Below are positions 1 through 6,336 of a stretch of 8,338 nt of DNA, piece by piece; the stretch's first letter is position 1, and the number at the start of each line of letters is the position of its first letter. The notes under the pieces are model-generated. The model was not told the DNA's origin and did not search any database. It saw only the letters and a program-made list of their open reading frames with translations. The position numbers were made by a program, and so were the translations under genes. This DNA is from Actinomycetota bacterium (GTDB taxonomy: Bacteria > Actinomycetota > Geothermincolia > Fen-727 > Anoxymicrobiaceae). Location: positions 1 to 8,338 of the forward strand of contig JAHIPE010000203.1 of NCBI GenBank assembly GCA_018894655.1, written 5' to 3'.

Positions 1-1212
1 GAGGCACAGGCGAAGAAATCCACCTACCAGCGGTTCGGCGAGAAGTTCGGGAAGTACTACACGCCCGCGATGTTCCTGCTGGGCATCGGGGTAGCGATAA
101 TACCGCCGCTCTTCGGCGCGGCGTGGCGGCCTTTCATCTACAGGGGACTCGTTGTGTTCGTGGTCTCCTGTTCCTGCGGGATAGCGCTCTCGGTCCCCGT
201 CGCCGTCGTGGCCGCGATAGCGAACGCTGCCCGCAAGGGCATCGTCTTCAAGGGCGGGGCGTATCTGGAGTTGGCTCGTGAGCTTAAGGTAATAGCCTTC
301 GACAAGACCGGAACACTTACCATCGGGCGGCCCTCGGTGACGGATGTCATCGCTCTGAACGGTTTCCCAGAAGCCGACGTGCTGGCGCTCGCCGCGAGCA
401 TCGAGTCGCGCTCAGAGCACCCCCTGGCCGAGGCGGTGGTGAGGAAAGCGCGAGAAGAGGGCGCCTCCTTAAGTGAAATCTCGGGCTTCGAGGCAATCCC
501 TGGCTACGGCGTAAAGGCCACAGTGGATCACGTCAGCTACCTGGTGGGAAGCCGCCGCTTGTTCGAGGAAAGGGAAATCCCGACATCCGGGGCCGGTGGC
601 AAAATAGAGCGTCTGGAGGGACAGGGCAAGACCGTGGTCCTCCTGGGAGACGAGAAATCGGTACTCGGGTTAATTGCCATCGCGGACACAGTGAGGGCCG
701 AGGCCGCCGAAGCTGTGGAGGCGCTCAAGGGTCTGGGCCTGCAGGTCGTTATGCTCACAGGTGACAACGAGGGCACCGCGCGGGCGATTGCCTCTCAAGC
801 GGGAGTGGACGAGCACCTCGCCCAGTTGCTGCCGGAAGACAAGGTGGAAGCCGTCAAGAGGCTGCGGGACAAATACGGCAAGGTCGCCATGGTGGGTGAC
901 GGCATAAACGACGCCCCCGCGATGGCGGTAGCGGACATCGGTATCGCTATGGGTGCCGCCGGCACGGACGTGGCAATGGAGACGGGAGACATCGTCCTGA
1001 TGTCGGACGATCTGTCCAAGATTGTGCCCGCGCTTAGGTTGAGCAGGCGTTCGGTTAACAATATCAGGCAAAACATATTCGCATCGCTCCTCCTGGTAGT
1101 AGTCCTGGTGCCATTGGCCCTATTCGGTGTAATAGGGTTGCTGCCCGGTCTGCTGCTCAACGAGGTCAGCGCGCTTGTTGTGATAGCCAACGCGCTGAGG
1201 CTACTGCGATGA
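1..1212 (+). CDS. Heavy-metal P1B-type ATPase, C-terminal part (5' truncated)
   Basis: This is a membrane pump that would export a soft or transition metal (Zn/Cd/Co-like) using ATP. The frame is open from base 1, so the N-terminus and first membrane helices lie outside the window; 403 residues are visible (numbered here from base 1). In order: a hydrophobic helix (about 24-40), the metal-site helix with Cys57-Ser58-Cys59, the phosphorylation motif DKTGTLT (Asp101), the nucleotide-domain SEHP motif (His140-Pro141), TGDN (253-256), the hinge GDGIND (299-304), and two final membrane helices ending in ANALRLLR. These are diagnostic of the family. Two oddities stand out. The CPC motif reads CSC, which is one C-to-T change away from CPC (172-174 is tcc). 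The last helix has Asn387-Glu388, and the helix before it lacks the lysine typical of ZntA-type pumps. Metal specificity is therefore uncertain. No neighbouring metal regulator is visible. Confidence 0.93.
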   Translation, partial: EAQAKKSTYQRFGEKFGKYYTPAMFLLGIGVAIIPPLFGAAWRPFIYRGLVVFVVSCSCGIALSVPVAVVAAIANAARKGIVFKGGAYLELARELKVIAFDKTGTLTIGRPSVTDVIALNGFPEADVLALAASIESRSEHPLAEAVVRKAREEGASLSEISGFEAIPGYGVKATVDHVSYLVGSRRLFEEREIPTSGAGGKIERLEGQGKTVVLLGDEKSVLGLIAIADTVRAEAAEAVEALKGLGLQVVMLTGDNEGTARAIASQAGVDEHLAQLLPEDKVEAVKRLRDKYGKVAMVGDGINDAPAMAVADIGIAMGAAGTDVAMETGDIVLMSDDLSKIVPALRLSRRSVNNIRQNIFASLLLVVVLVPLALFGVIGLLPGLLLNEVSALVVIANALRLLR

Positions 1213-1372
1213 TATTCTCAGGGGGGCAATCCGCATGAAGCTTCAACTCGTTTTCTTCTCAATAATAAAGGGATGGCTATTGGAACGGGCCGCGCTTGAA
1301 GAGACCCGCCTAAGAGGAAGGCAATCCCCGATAACCCCATCCCGCGTGGTGCAGGTTCCGGCCCCGCTAGGA

Positions 1373-1378
1373 TATAAT
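1373..1378 (+). promoter_or_regulatory. Candidate -10 box upstream of the PASTA kinase gene
   Basis: A perfect TATAAT lies 35 bases before the kinase start, within a locally A-rich stretch (1371-1400) of otherwise GC-rich DNA. At 15-19 base spacing I see no convincing TTGACA-like -35 box, so this is a -10-only call. The rest of the 200-base spacer after the ATPase (1213-1372) shows no clear terminator. It could be read as a 62-codon frame, but that frame has no recognisable content. Confidence 0.4.
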
Positions 1379-1412
1379 AAGGAAAAACGAAAGCAGAAAG
1401 GCAAGGTCACCG

Positions 1413-3209
1413 GTGATAGGTAAAACTCTTAACGGCCGCTACCTGATAGAGGAGTTGATCGGGACCGGCGGCATGGCGGACGTCTACCGGGCACGCGACA
1501 ACCTCCTGGGGCGCGCCGTCGCGGTCAAGGTCCTGCATTCCCAGTACGCGAAGGACCCCGTGTTCATCGAGAGGTTCCGCCACGAGGCACAGTCCGCCGC
1601 CAACCTTAGCCAGCCCAACGTGGTAAACGTGTACGACTGGGGCATCGAGGGTGACATCCACTACCTGGTCATGGAGTACGTCCAGGGGCATGATCTCAAG
1701 GACGTGATACTCTCCGGGGGGCCCCTGCTCCCCGAGAGGGCGGTGGAGATAACCCTTGCCGTCTGCGCGGCGCTGGAGGCCGCCCACGCCCAGGGCATCG
1801 TCCACAGGGACATCAAGCCGCAGAATATCTTTATCACCAACGACAACCAGGTAAAGGTCATGGACTTCGGGATAGCCCGGTCGGCGGGAGGCACCGCGAT
1901 GACCCAGACCGGGACGATTATGGGAACGGCGCAGTATATAAGCCCCGAGCAGGCCCAGGGGCGGACCGCGGACCAGCGCTCGGACCTGTACTCGCTGGGT
2001 GTTGTCCTATACGAGATTCTGTCCGGGAAACCGCCGTTCGACGGGGATAACCCGGTGTCCATCGCCTACAAGCACGTCAGGGAAGACCCGCTCCCGCCCT
2101 CCATGGTCAACCCTGATATCTCACCCGAACTCGAAGCGGTGGTTATGAAGGCCCTCTCCAAGAACCCGGAGAACCGCTACCAGGGCGTGGTGGAGATGCA
2201 GGCGGACCTGGAACGGTGCCTGGAGGGGTCCCCCGTGTACGCCACGCCGGTGCTTCCCCCCGATGAAGCGGGGGCGACCCGGGCGTACCCCGTGGCCGGG
2301 GGTGGAAATCGCTCCCTGGTGTGGTTGTGGATCATCGTCATCATCATACTGGTGCTGGGGATCGGTGTCGGAGTCTGGGCTATTATCGGCGGCTCCGGTG
2401 GTATCACCGTCCCCAACGTGGTGGGAGAGACCACCGAGAACGCCACCGCTATCCTGAGTGAAAAGGGGCTCAAGCTGGAGATATCCAAGACGGTAATCGA
2501 CCTCAGCAAGCCGGAGGGCGTGGTGATAAGCCAGGACCCCCAGGAAGGCAGCAGCATCTCCAAGGGCGGGACCGTCAAGGTGGTGGTGACCAAGGGCGCC
2601 GTGGTGGTCCCCGACCTCACCGGCATGAGCCAGGGCGAAGCGGAGGCGGCGCTGGAAGCCGTGGGCATGGAGCTCCAGGGGGTCAGCAATCAGTACAGCC
2701 AGAGCGTGGAGAAGGGCAAGATAGTCTCACAGTCCCCCTCACCCGGCACCCAGGTTTCCGAGGGCTCCTCGGTAAGCATCGTGGTGAGCAAGGGCCCGGA
2801 ACTTGTAACCGTGCCGGAGGTCGTTGGCCTCAGCCAGGGCGCCGCTACCCAGAAGCTCGAGGGCGCGGGCCTGAAGGCCGAGGTCGCGGAAGTACCTTCT
2901 ACCGAGGGAAAAGGCACGGTCATAAGCCAGAGCCCCGAGGCGGGAGGCCAGGTCCCCAAGGGATCCACGGTGACGATAGAGGTCGCCACCGAGCCGGATA
3001 CCGGCCCCGTTCCCGGCGTTATCGGTATGAAGCAAGACGCTGCCGAGGCCGAGATCATCAAGGCGGGCTTCAAGCCGCAAGTAAACGATTGGCCGACCAC
3101 CAAGGCGCAAGTCGGATTGGTCATGAAACAGGAACCCAAGGGAGGCACCACCGCGGAGAAGGGGAGCACGGTAATCATATACGTGGGGGTGGAGAACACG
3201 GAGCCTTGA
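1413..3209 (+). CDS. PknB-like Ser/Thr protein kinase with four PASTA repeats
   Basis: This is a membrane receptor kinase that likely senses peptidoglycan or lipid II fragments outside the cell and phosphorylates cytoplasmic targets on Ser/Thr. The GTG start is preceded by AAGG (1403-1406). Of its 598 residues, about 10-270 are a complete kinase domain: glycine loop GTGGMADV (17-24), Lys39, helix-C Glu58, catalytic HRDIKPQN (131-138, Asp133), DFG (151-153), a Thr-rich activation loop, then SPEQ. All catalytic residues are present, and it is an RD kinase, which is usually activated by autophosphorylation. A Pro/Gly linker leads to one membrane helix (about 302-327). Outside are four PASTA repeats, starting near 331, 396, 462 and 532, each opening with a V-P-x-[VL]-x-G-type signature and running to residue 598. 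Usual neighbours (pstP, rodA, pbpA) are absent; an AIM24 gene follows. Function is well supported by domains; the ligand is inferred from the family. Confidence 0.96.
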   Translation: MIGKTLNGRYLIEELIGTGGMADVYRARDNLLGRAVAVKVLHSQYAKDPVFIERFRHEAQSAANLSQPNVVNVYDWGIEGDIHYLVMEYVQGHDLKDVILSGGPLLPERAVEITLAVCAALEAAHAQGIVHRDIKPQNIFITNDNQVKVMDFGIARSAGGTAMTQTGTIMGTAQYISPEQAQGRTADQRSDLYSLGVVLYEILSGKPPFDGDNPVSIAYKHVREDPLPPSMVNPDISPELEAVVMKALSKNPENRYQGVVEMQADLERCLEGSPVYATPVLPPDEAGATRAYPVAGGGNRSLVWLWIIVIIILVLGIGVGVWAIIGGSGGITVPNVVGETTENATAILSEKGLKLEISKTVIDLSKPEGVVISQDPQEGSSISKGGTVKVVVTKGAVVVPDLTGMSQGEAEAALEAVGMELQGVSNQYSQSVEKGKIVSQSPSPGTQVSEGSSVSIVVSKGPELVTVPEVVGLSQGAATQKLEGAGLKAEVAEVPSTEGKGTVISQSPEAGGQVPKGSTVTIEVATEPDTGPVPGVIGMKQDAAEAEIIKAGFKPQVNDWPTTKAQVGLVMKQEPKGGTTAEKGSTVIIYVGVENTEP

Positions 3210-3251
3210 TAGTCATCACCGGCTACCGACCGAGGATACCGGCCAGACAGG

Positions 3252-3259
3252 AAAGGAGG
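3252..3259 (+). promoter_or_regulatory. Strong Shine-Dalgarno site for the AIM24 gene
   Basis: AAAGGAGG lies 5 bases before the ATG at 3265. It is a near-perfect anti-16S match and fixes the start. With only 55 bases after the kinase stop and no terminator hairpin between them, the AIM24 gene could be read from the kinase transcript. Confidence 0.75.
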
Positions 3260-3264
3260 CAATC

Positions 3265-4023
3265 ATGGAACGGGCTGTACAGTTGAGTCAGCTTCTCGAA
3301 GAGGGCAAGGAGGTCGAGGTCCAGGACGCTTTCGTCCTCCAGAGCAAGAAGCTTCTGAAGGTCAACATGGCGGCCGCGGGGGGGCAGGTGCTCACCAAGG
3401 CGGGTGCCATGATAGCCTACCAGGGGCAGATGCAGTTTTCCCGCCAGGGGAGCGGCGGGGCCGGCAAGTGGATAAAGAAGAAGGTGTCAGGCGAAGAGTT
3501 CAACCTGATGGAGGTCAGCGGACAGGGAGACCTCTTCCTCGCCGACGCCGCCAATAACATCATCCTGCTCTACATGAACAACGAGGCCCTGGCGGTAGAG
3601 TCGCTGAACCTCCTCGCCTTTACCCCCAGCATCTCCTGGGACATCAAGAGGCTCAAGGGAGCAAGCGGGATGATGGCCGGCGGCCTCTGGACGGTGGAAC
3701 TGCAGGGCACCGGTTACGCCGCCCTGATATGCAAGGGGGACCCGCTCACCCTCAGGGTGACGCCTAACGAGCCCACTTACACGGACCCAAACGCGACAGT
3801 CGCCTGGTACCAGGGACTCGAGCCCTCGATCCACGTCGACGCCAATCTCAAGAGCCTGGGCGGCCTTCTGGGCTCCCGGCACGGGGAGCTATTCCAGCTT
3901 ATGTTCCAGGGGGACGGCTGGGTAGTGGTCCAGCCCAGCGAAGAAGTTGTGGCATCCAGCCTCCAGCCCCCCGGCGGCGGCGGCGGAGCAGGCGGCGTAT
4001 TGGGCGGCATCCTGAAAACCTGA
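3265..4023 (+). CDS. AIM24 family protein (DUF124)
   Basis: This 252-residue protein matches the AIM24/DUF124 family, an all-beta TRAP-like fold whose bacterial members have no settled biochemical role. The fungal namesake is mitochondrial and affects inner-membrane organisation. Family-like features are the early LTKAGAMIAYQG stretch (about 43-54), a central Gly-rich beta region with a GQGDLFLAD segment, and a late LFQLMFQGDGWVVVQ strand. The tail is low-complexity Pro/Gly (five glycines in a row after PP) ending in GGILKT. I see no signal peptide and no clear membrane helix, so it is probably cytoplasmic or peripheral. Length is normal for the family. Its place right behind a PASTA kinase gene makes it a possible kinase partner or substrate, but this is only guilt by association. 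The family call is from remembered motif patterns rather than an alignment. Confidence 0.82.
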   Translation: MERAVQLSQLLEEGKEVEVQDAFVLQSKKLLKVNMAAAGGQVLTKAGAMIAYQGQMQFSRQGSGGAGKWIKKKVSGEEFNLMEVSGQGDLFLADAANNIILLYMNNEALAVESLNLLAFTPSISWDIKRLKGASGMMAGGLWTVELQGTGYAALICKGDPLTLRVTPNEPTYTDPNATVAWYQGLEPSIHVDANLKSLGGLLGSRHGELFQLMFQGDGWVVVQPSEEVVASSLQPPGGGGGAGGVLGGILKT

Positions 4024-4038
4024 GACACACAGACGCTT

Positions 4039-4054
4039 GAGGGGGGACCCCCTC
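4039..4054 (+). terminator. GC-rich hairpin just after the AIM24 gene
   Basis: GAGGGG (4039-4044) can pair with CCCCTC (4049-4054) across a four-base loop, 15 bases past the AIM24 stop codon. No T-run follows, so it is at best a weak or atypical terminator. It may act together with the palindromes at 4075-4134. Confidence 0.35.
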
Positions 4055-4074
4055 CAGGTCCGCGGCTTGAACAT

Positions 4075-4134
4075 CTTCTCCCCCCGGCGGAGGGGAAGAC
4101 TACCAAAGTCTTCTTCCCCCCCGCGGGGGGAGGA
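4075..4134. repeat. Two tandem GC-rich palindromes, possible terminator or dispersed repeat
   Basis: Two related imperfect palindromes stand side by side. Copy 1 (4075-4098) runs from CTTCTCCCC to GGGGAAG. Copy 2 pairs TCTTCCCCCC (4112-4121) with GGGGGGAGGA (4125-4134) around a three-base loop. The two copies can also pair with each other: GAAGAC (4095-4100) with GTCTTC (4108-4113) around taccaaa, extended by G/C pairs after a two-base bulge. Several mutually exclusive hairpins are therefore possible in RNA. They sit between two transcription units, which fits termination, but no T-run follows. The C/G-run palindromes also resemble dispersed intergenic repeats. The rest of the 321-base gap (4135-4344) has no gene I can support; it holds the AT-richer leader and promoter listed separately. 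Confidence 0.5.
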
Positions 4135-4229
4135 TTAAGGTGGGGGGCCCGGGCTCGGACTATCCTTCGTTTCGCCTACCAGCTTGGATACCGGCATACG
4201 CGTGTTGGCGGCGCGACCCCGCCTCTTAT

Positions 4230-4259
4230 TTGAAATAATGCCCGGATTATGTATAGAAT
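4230..4259 (+). promoter_or_regulatory. Candidate sigma-70-type promoter for the Hdr/Etf operon
   Basis: TTGAAA (4230-4235, 5 of 6 to the -35 consensus) is followed after 18 bases by TAGAAT (4254-4259, 5 of 6 to the -10 consensus). An overlapping TATAGA (4252-4257) gives a 16-base spacing. The region from about 4220 to 4340 is clearly AT-richer than the flanking genes. Transcription would start near 4266, leaving a leader of roughly 80 bases. I see no clear operator palindrome or riboswitch in that leader. Confidence 0.5.
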
Positions 4260-4344
4260 TCTTTGGCTCTAGACAGGGAAATGGGTCTTTGTGCGCCCTG
4301 TTGAGTGAGCCGGTTTTAGTGCAAGAGTAGAAAATGGAGTGAGG

Positions 4345-5487
4345 ATGAACATCGAACACGGGACTTTCGTGGAGAAGTACGACCTCCTCGGTTGTATCCA
4401 GTGCGGCAGGTGCACCGGGGGGTGCCCGGTGACCGCCCGTACCGACCTCAACGTCCGCCTCTTCGTCTACGAGACTGTGGACGACGACCGCCTGGAGGAG
4501 CTCTCCCTGAAGCACGAGATCTGGGACTGCACCACCTGCAACAACTGCGCGCTGCGCTGCCCCAAGGGGCTGGACCCGTTCGAGGTCCTACTCGGGCTCC
4601 GCAGCATGCAGGTCGAGGAAGGCAACATCGAGCCGACCGCCATCACCGCCCTGGAGAGCGTCTTCAACAACGGCAACCCCTGGGGCAAGCCCCGGGCCTT
4701 GCGTTGCAAATGGATGGAAGACATCGAGGGGGTTGAGAAGGTACGCATCCTGGAGGAGGGTGAGAAGGCCGACGTCCTCATCCACACCTGCTGCACCGCC
4801 TGCTACGACCCCAGGATCATGCCCCTGGCCAAGAACCTGGTCCGGGTGCTGGAGAAAGCGGGGGTCGATTACGGGTTCGTGGGCGAGGCCGAGTCGGACT
4901 GCGGCAGCGAGGTCAGGCGGCTGGGCGAGGAAGGCCTCTTCGAGATGCTGGACGAGGACAATACCGAGCTGTTCGACGCCTACGACGTAAACAGGATAGT
5001 ATGCCTCTCCCCTCACTGCTACAGCACTTTCAAGAACGAGTGCGAGAACATCAAGCAGCCGGTGCTGCATTACACCGAGCTGGTGGCGGAGATCATCAAG
5101 GACGGGAAGCTCGAGCTGACCGGTGAGGTCGGCGCCAAGGTCGTCTACCACGACCCGTGCTACCTGGGCAAGAAGAACAAGGTGTTTGACGAGCCGAGGT
5201 ACATCCTCGGCCAAATCCCCGGAATCGAGCTCATGGAGTTCAACCGTTCCCGCGAGATCAGCCTCTGCTGCGAGGGTGGCGGGGGGAAGATGTGGGTGGA
5301 GTCCGAGTCGAAGGAGCAAAGGCTCTCTGAGACGCGGATACTTGACGCCAGGGAGATGGGCGCCCAGATAGTCGCCGTCGCCTGCCCGTTCTGCCTGCTG
5401 ACCCTGGAGGACGCCCTGAAGGTCAAGGCCCTCGACGAGGAGATGCGGGTAGCGGACATCCTGGAACTCCTGGGTGAATCGATCTGA
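4345..5487 (+). CDS. HdrD-like (HdrC-HdrB fusion) iron-sulfur oxidoreductase with CCG domains
   Basis: This is a soluble electron-transfer protein of the heterodisulfide-reductase/GlpC-like class. I prefer ATG 4345 (380 residues), since GGAG (4336-4339) sits 5 bases before it; an in-frame GTG at 4339 overlaps that site. Residues 17-27 (C17xxCxxCxxxC27, then Pro) and 62-72 (C62xxCxxCxxxC72, then Pro) bind two [4Fe-4S] clusters, as in HdrC. The C-terminal part has two CCG-type units. The second is complete: Cys272, Cys308-Cys309 before a glycine run, and C347PFC350. The first is degenerate: Cys149/150, Asp185-Cys186-Gly, and Ser222-Pro-His-Cys225, so two of the five usual cysteines are replaced. 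There is no membrane helix, unlike the membrane-bound Etf-linked Fe-S proteins (DUF224 type). It is the first gene of an apparent operon with etfB, etfA and hdrA, so it probably exchanges electrons with EtfAB and/or HdrA. The final substrate (disulfide, quinone or other) is unknown. Confidence 0.9.
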   Translation: MNIEHGTFVEKYDLLGCIQCGRCTGGCPVTARTDLNVRLFVYETVDDDRLEELSLKHEIWDCTTCNNCALRCPKGLDPFEVLLGLRSMQVEEGNIEPTAITALESVFNNGNPWGKPRALRCKWMEDIEGVEKVRILEEGEKADVLIHTCCTACYDPRIMPLAKNLVRVLEKAGVDYGFVGEAESDCGSEVRRLGEEGLFEMLDEDNTELFDAYDVNRIVCLSPHCYSTFKNECENIKQPVLHYTELVAEIIKDGKLELTGEVGAKVVYHDPCYLGKKNKVFDEPRYILGQIPGIELMEFNRSREISLCCEGGGGKMWVESESKEQRLSETRILDAREMGAQIVAVACPFCLLTLEDALKVKALDEEMRVADILELLGESI

Positions 5488-5538
5488 CCCGGGTTACGAG
5501 CAGACCTGACGAATCAGACCAGACGAGAGGTGAGGTAG

Positions 5539-6336
5539 ATGAATGTTGTTGTCTGCGTAAAGCAGGTGCCGGACACTTCCGATCCCGACACTGAAGTCCA
5601 CATCGACTCCAGTGGAAAAGGCGTTGACGAGAGCAAGTTCAGCTTCGTTATCAACGACGCCGATAACTACGCGGTGGAAGAGGCAATCCTGCTCAAGGAA
5701 GACCAGGGCGGCGAGGTGACGATAGTCAATATCGGGCCGGAGGCCGCCAACCAGGTAGTCAGGATGGCGCTGGCCAAGGGCGGCGACCAGGCGATAAGGC
5801 TGGACGACGAGAAGTTCGCCTTCTCGGACATCACCGCCACCGCCCGCCTGCTCTCCTCGGCGATGGGGGACCTGGAGTTCGACATCGTTATGACCGGCTG
5901 CATCTCCTCCGATGACGGCTACAGCGCGGTAGGGGTGACGCTGGCCCAGATGCTGGACCTGCCCCACGCCGCCATGGTTAAAAGCGTGGAGGTCATCGGC
6001 GAGGGCAAGCTGAAGGTGGGCCGCGAGCTCGAGGGCGGCCTGATGGAGATGCTGGAGATCGAGACGCCTTGCGTGCTGACTATCCAGACCGGCACCAACG
6101 AGCCGCGCTACGCGTCGTTCAAGGGCATCCGCGCCGCGTCCAAGAAAGAGATCAAGGTCATGGACCTGGCGGCCACGGGGCTCTCAGACGACCAGGTGGG
6201 CGAGGCGGGCTCGACCGCGGTCATGGTCGGGTACTCGGTTCCCGTGGTCGGCGAGCTTGCCGAGATACTGGAGGGCGACGCCGGCGAGACGTCCGCCAAG
6301 CTCTCGGGTATCCTGAAGGAAAAGGGGCTGGTATAG
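5539..6336 (+). CDS. etfB: Electron transfer flavoprotein, beta subunit
   Basis: This is the beta subunit of the EtfAB heterodimer, which carries electrons on FAD (plus AMP or a second FAD). It is 265 residues, normal length, and opens with the family hallmark NVVVCVKQVPDT. The site NDADNYAVEEA (about 37-47) matches the conserved ND-x-D-x-x-A-[VL]-E-x-A region. The nucleotide/flavin-binding loop reads GCISSDDGYSAVG (120-132). This departs from both the simple-ETF type (G-K-Q-S-I-D-D-D) and the classic bifurcating type (G-R-Q-A-I-D-G-D-T), although the acidic residues Asp125-Asp126 are kept. GAGAGG (5525-5530) and GAGG (5532-5535) serve the ATG. It begins 51 bases after the Fe-S gene, and its TAG directly abuts the etfA ATG. 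Whether it bifurcates electrons cannot be settled from this motif alone. Confidence 0.95.
   Translation: MNVVVCVKQVPDTSDPDTEVHIDSSGKGVDESKFSFVINDADNYAVEEAILLKEDQGGEVTIVNIGPEAANQVVRMALAKGGDQAIRLDDEKFAFSDITATARLLSSAMGDLEFDIVMTGCISSDDGYSAVGVTLAQMLDLPHAAMVKSVEVIGEGKLKVGRELEGGLMEMLEIETPCVLTIQTGTNEPRYASFKGIRAASKKEIKVMDLAATGLSDDQVGEAGSTAVMVGYSVPVVGELAEILEGDAGETSAKLSGILKEKGLV

Noticed and set aside
1235..1423. A 62-codon open frame between the ATPase and the kinase, with a G-rich stretch upstream of its ATG
   Set aside because: It shows no recognisable domain, overlaps the kinase start by 11 bases, spans the likely kinase promoter, and its lysine/arginine-rich tail looks like translated non-coding DNA.
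2403..3206. Repeated similar segments in the kinase gene, considered as a DNA repeat array
   Set aside because: The similarity is at protein level (four PASTA domains of about 65 residues) with divergent codons, so it is a domain repeat and not a DNA repeat or CRISPR.
3210..3264. Possible terminator between the kinase and AIM24 genes (ccgg-containing segments)
   Set aside because: Short CCGG/CCGG matches do not form a stable stem and no T-run follows. Read-through is more likely.
4339..4347. GTG at 4339 as the start of the HdrD-like protein
   Set aside because: That GTG overlaps the GGAG ribosome site (4336-4339), which is well spaced for ATG 4345; it would have no ribosome site of its own.
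4588..5319. A 243-codon frame on the minus strand inside the HdrD-like gene
   Set aside because: It is antisense to a gene with clear cysteine motifs. Long antisense frames are expected in GC-rich coding DNA, and the translation is low-complexity Leu/Val/His-rich.
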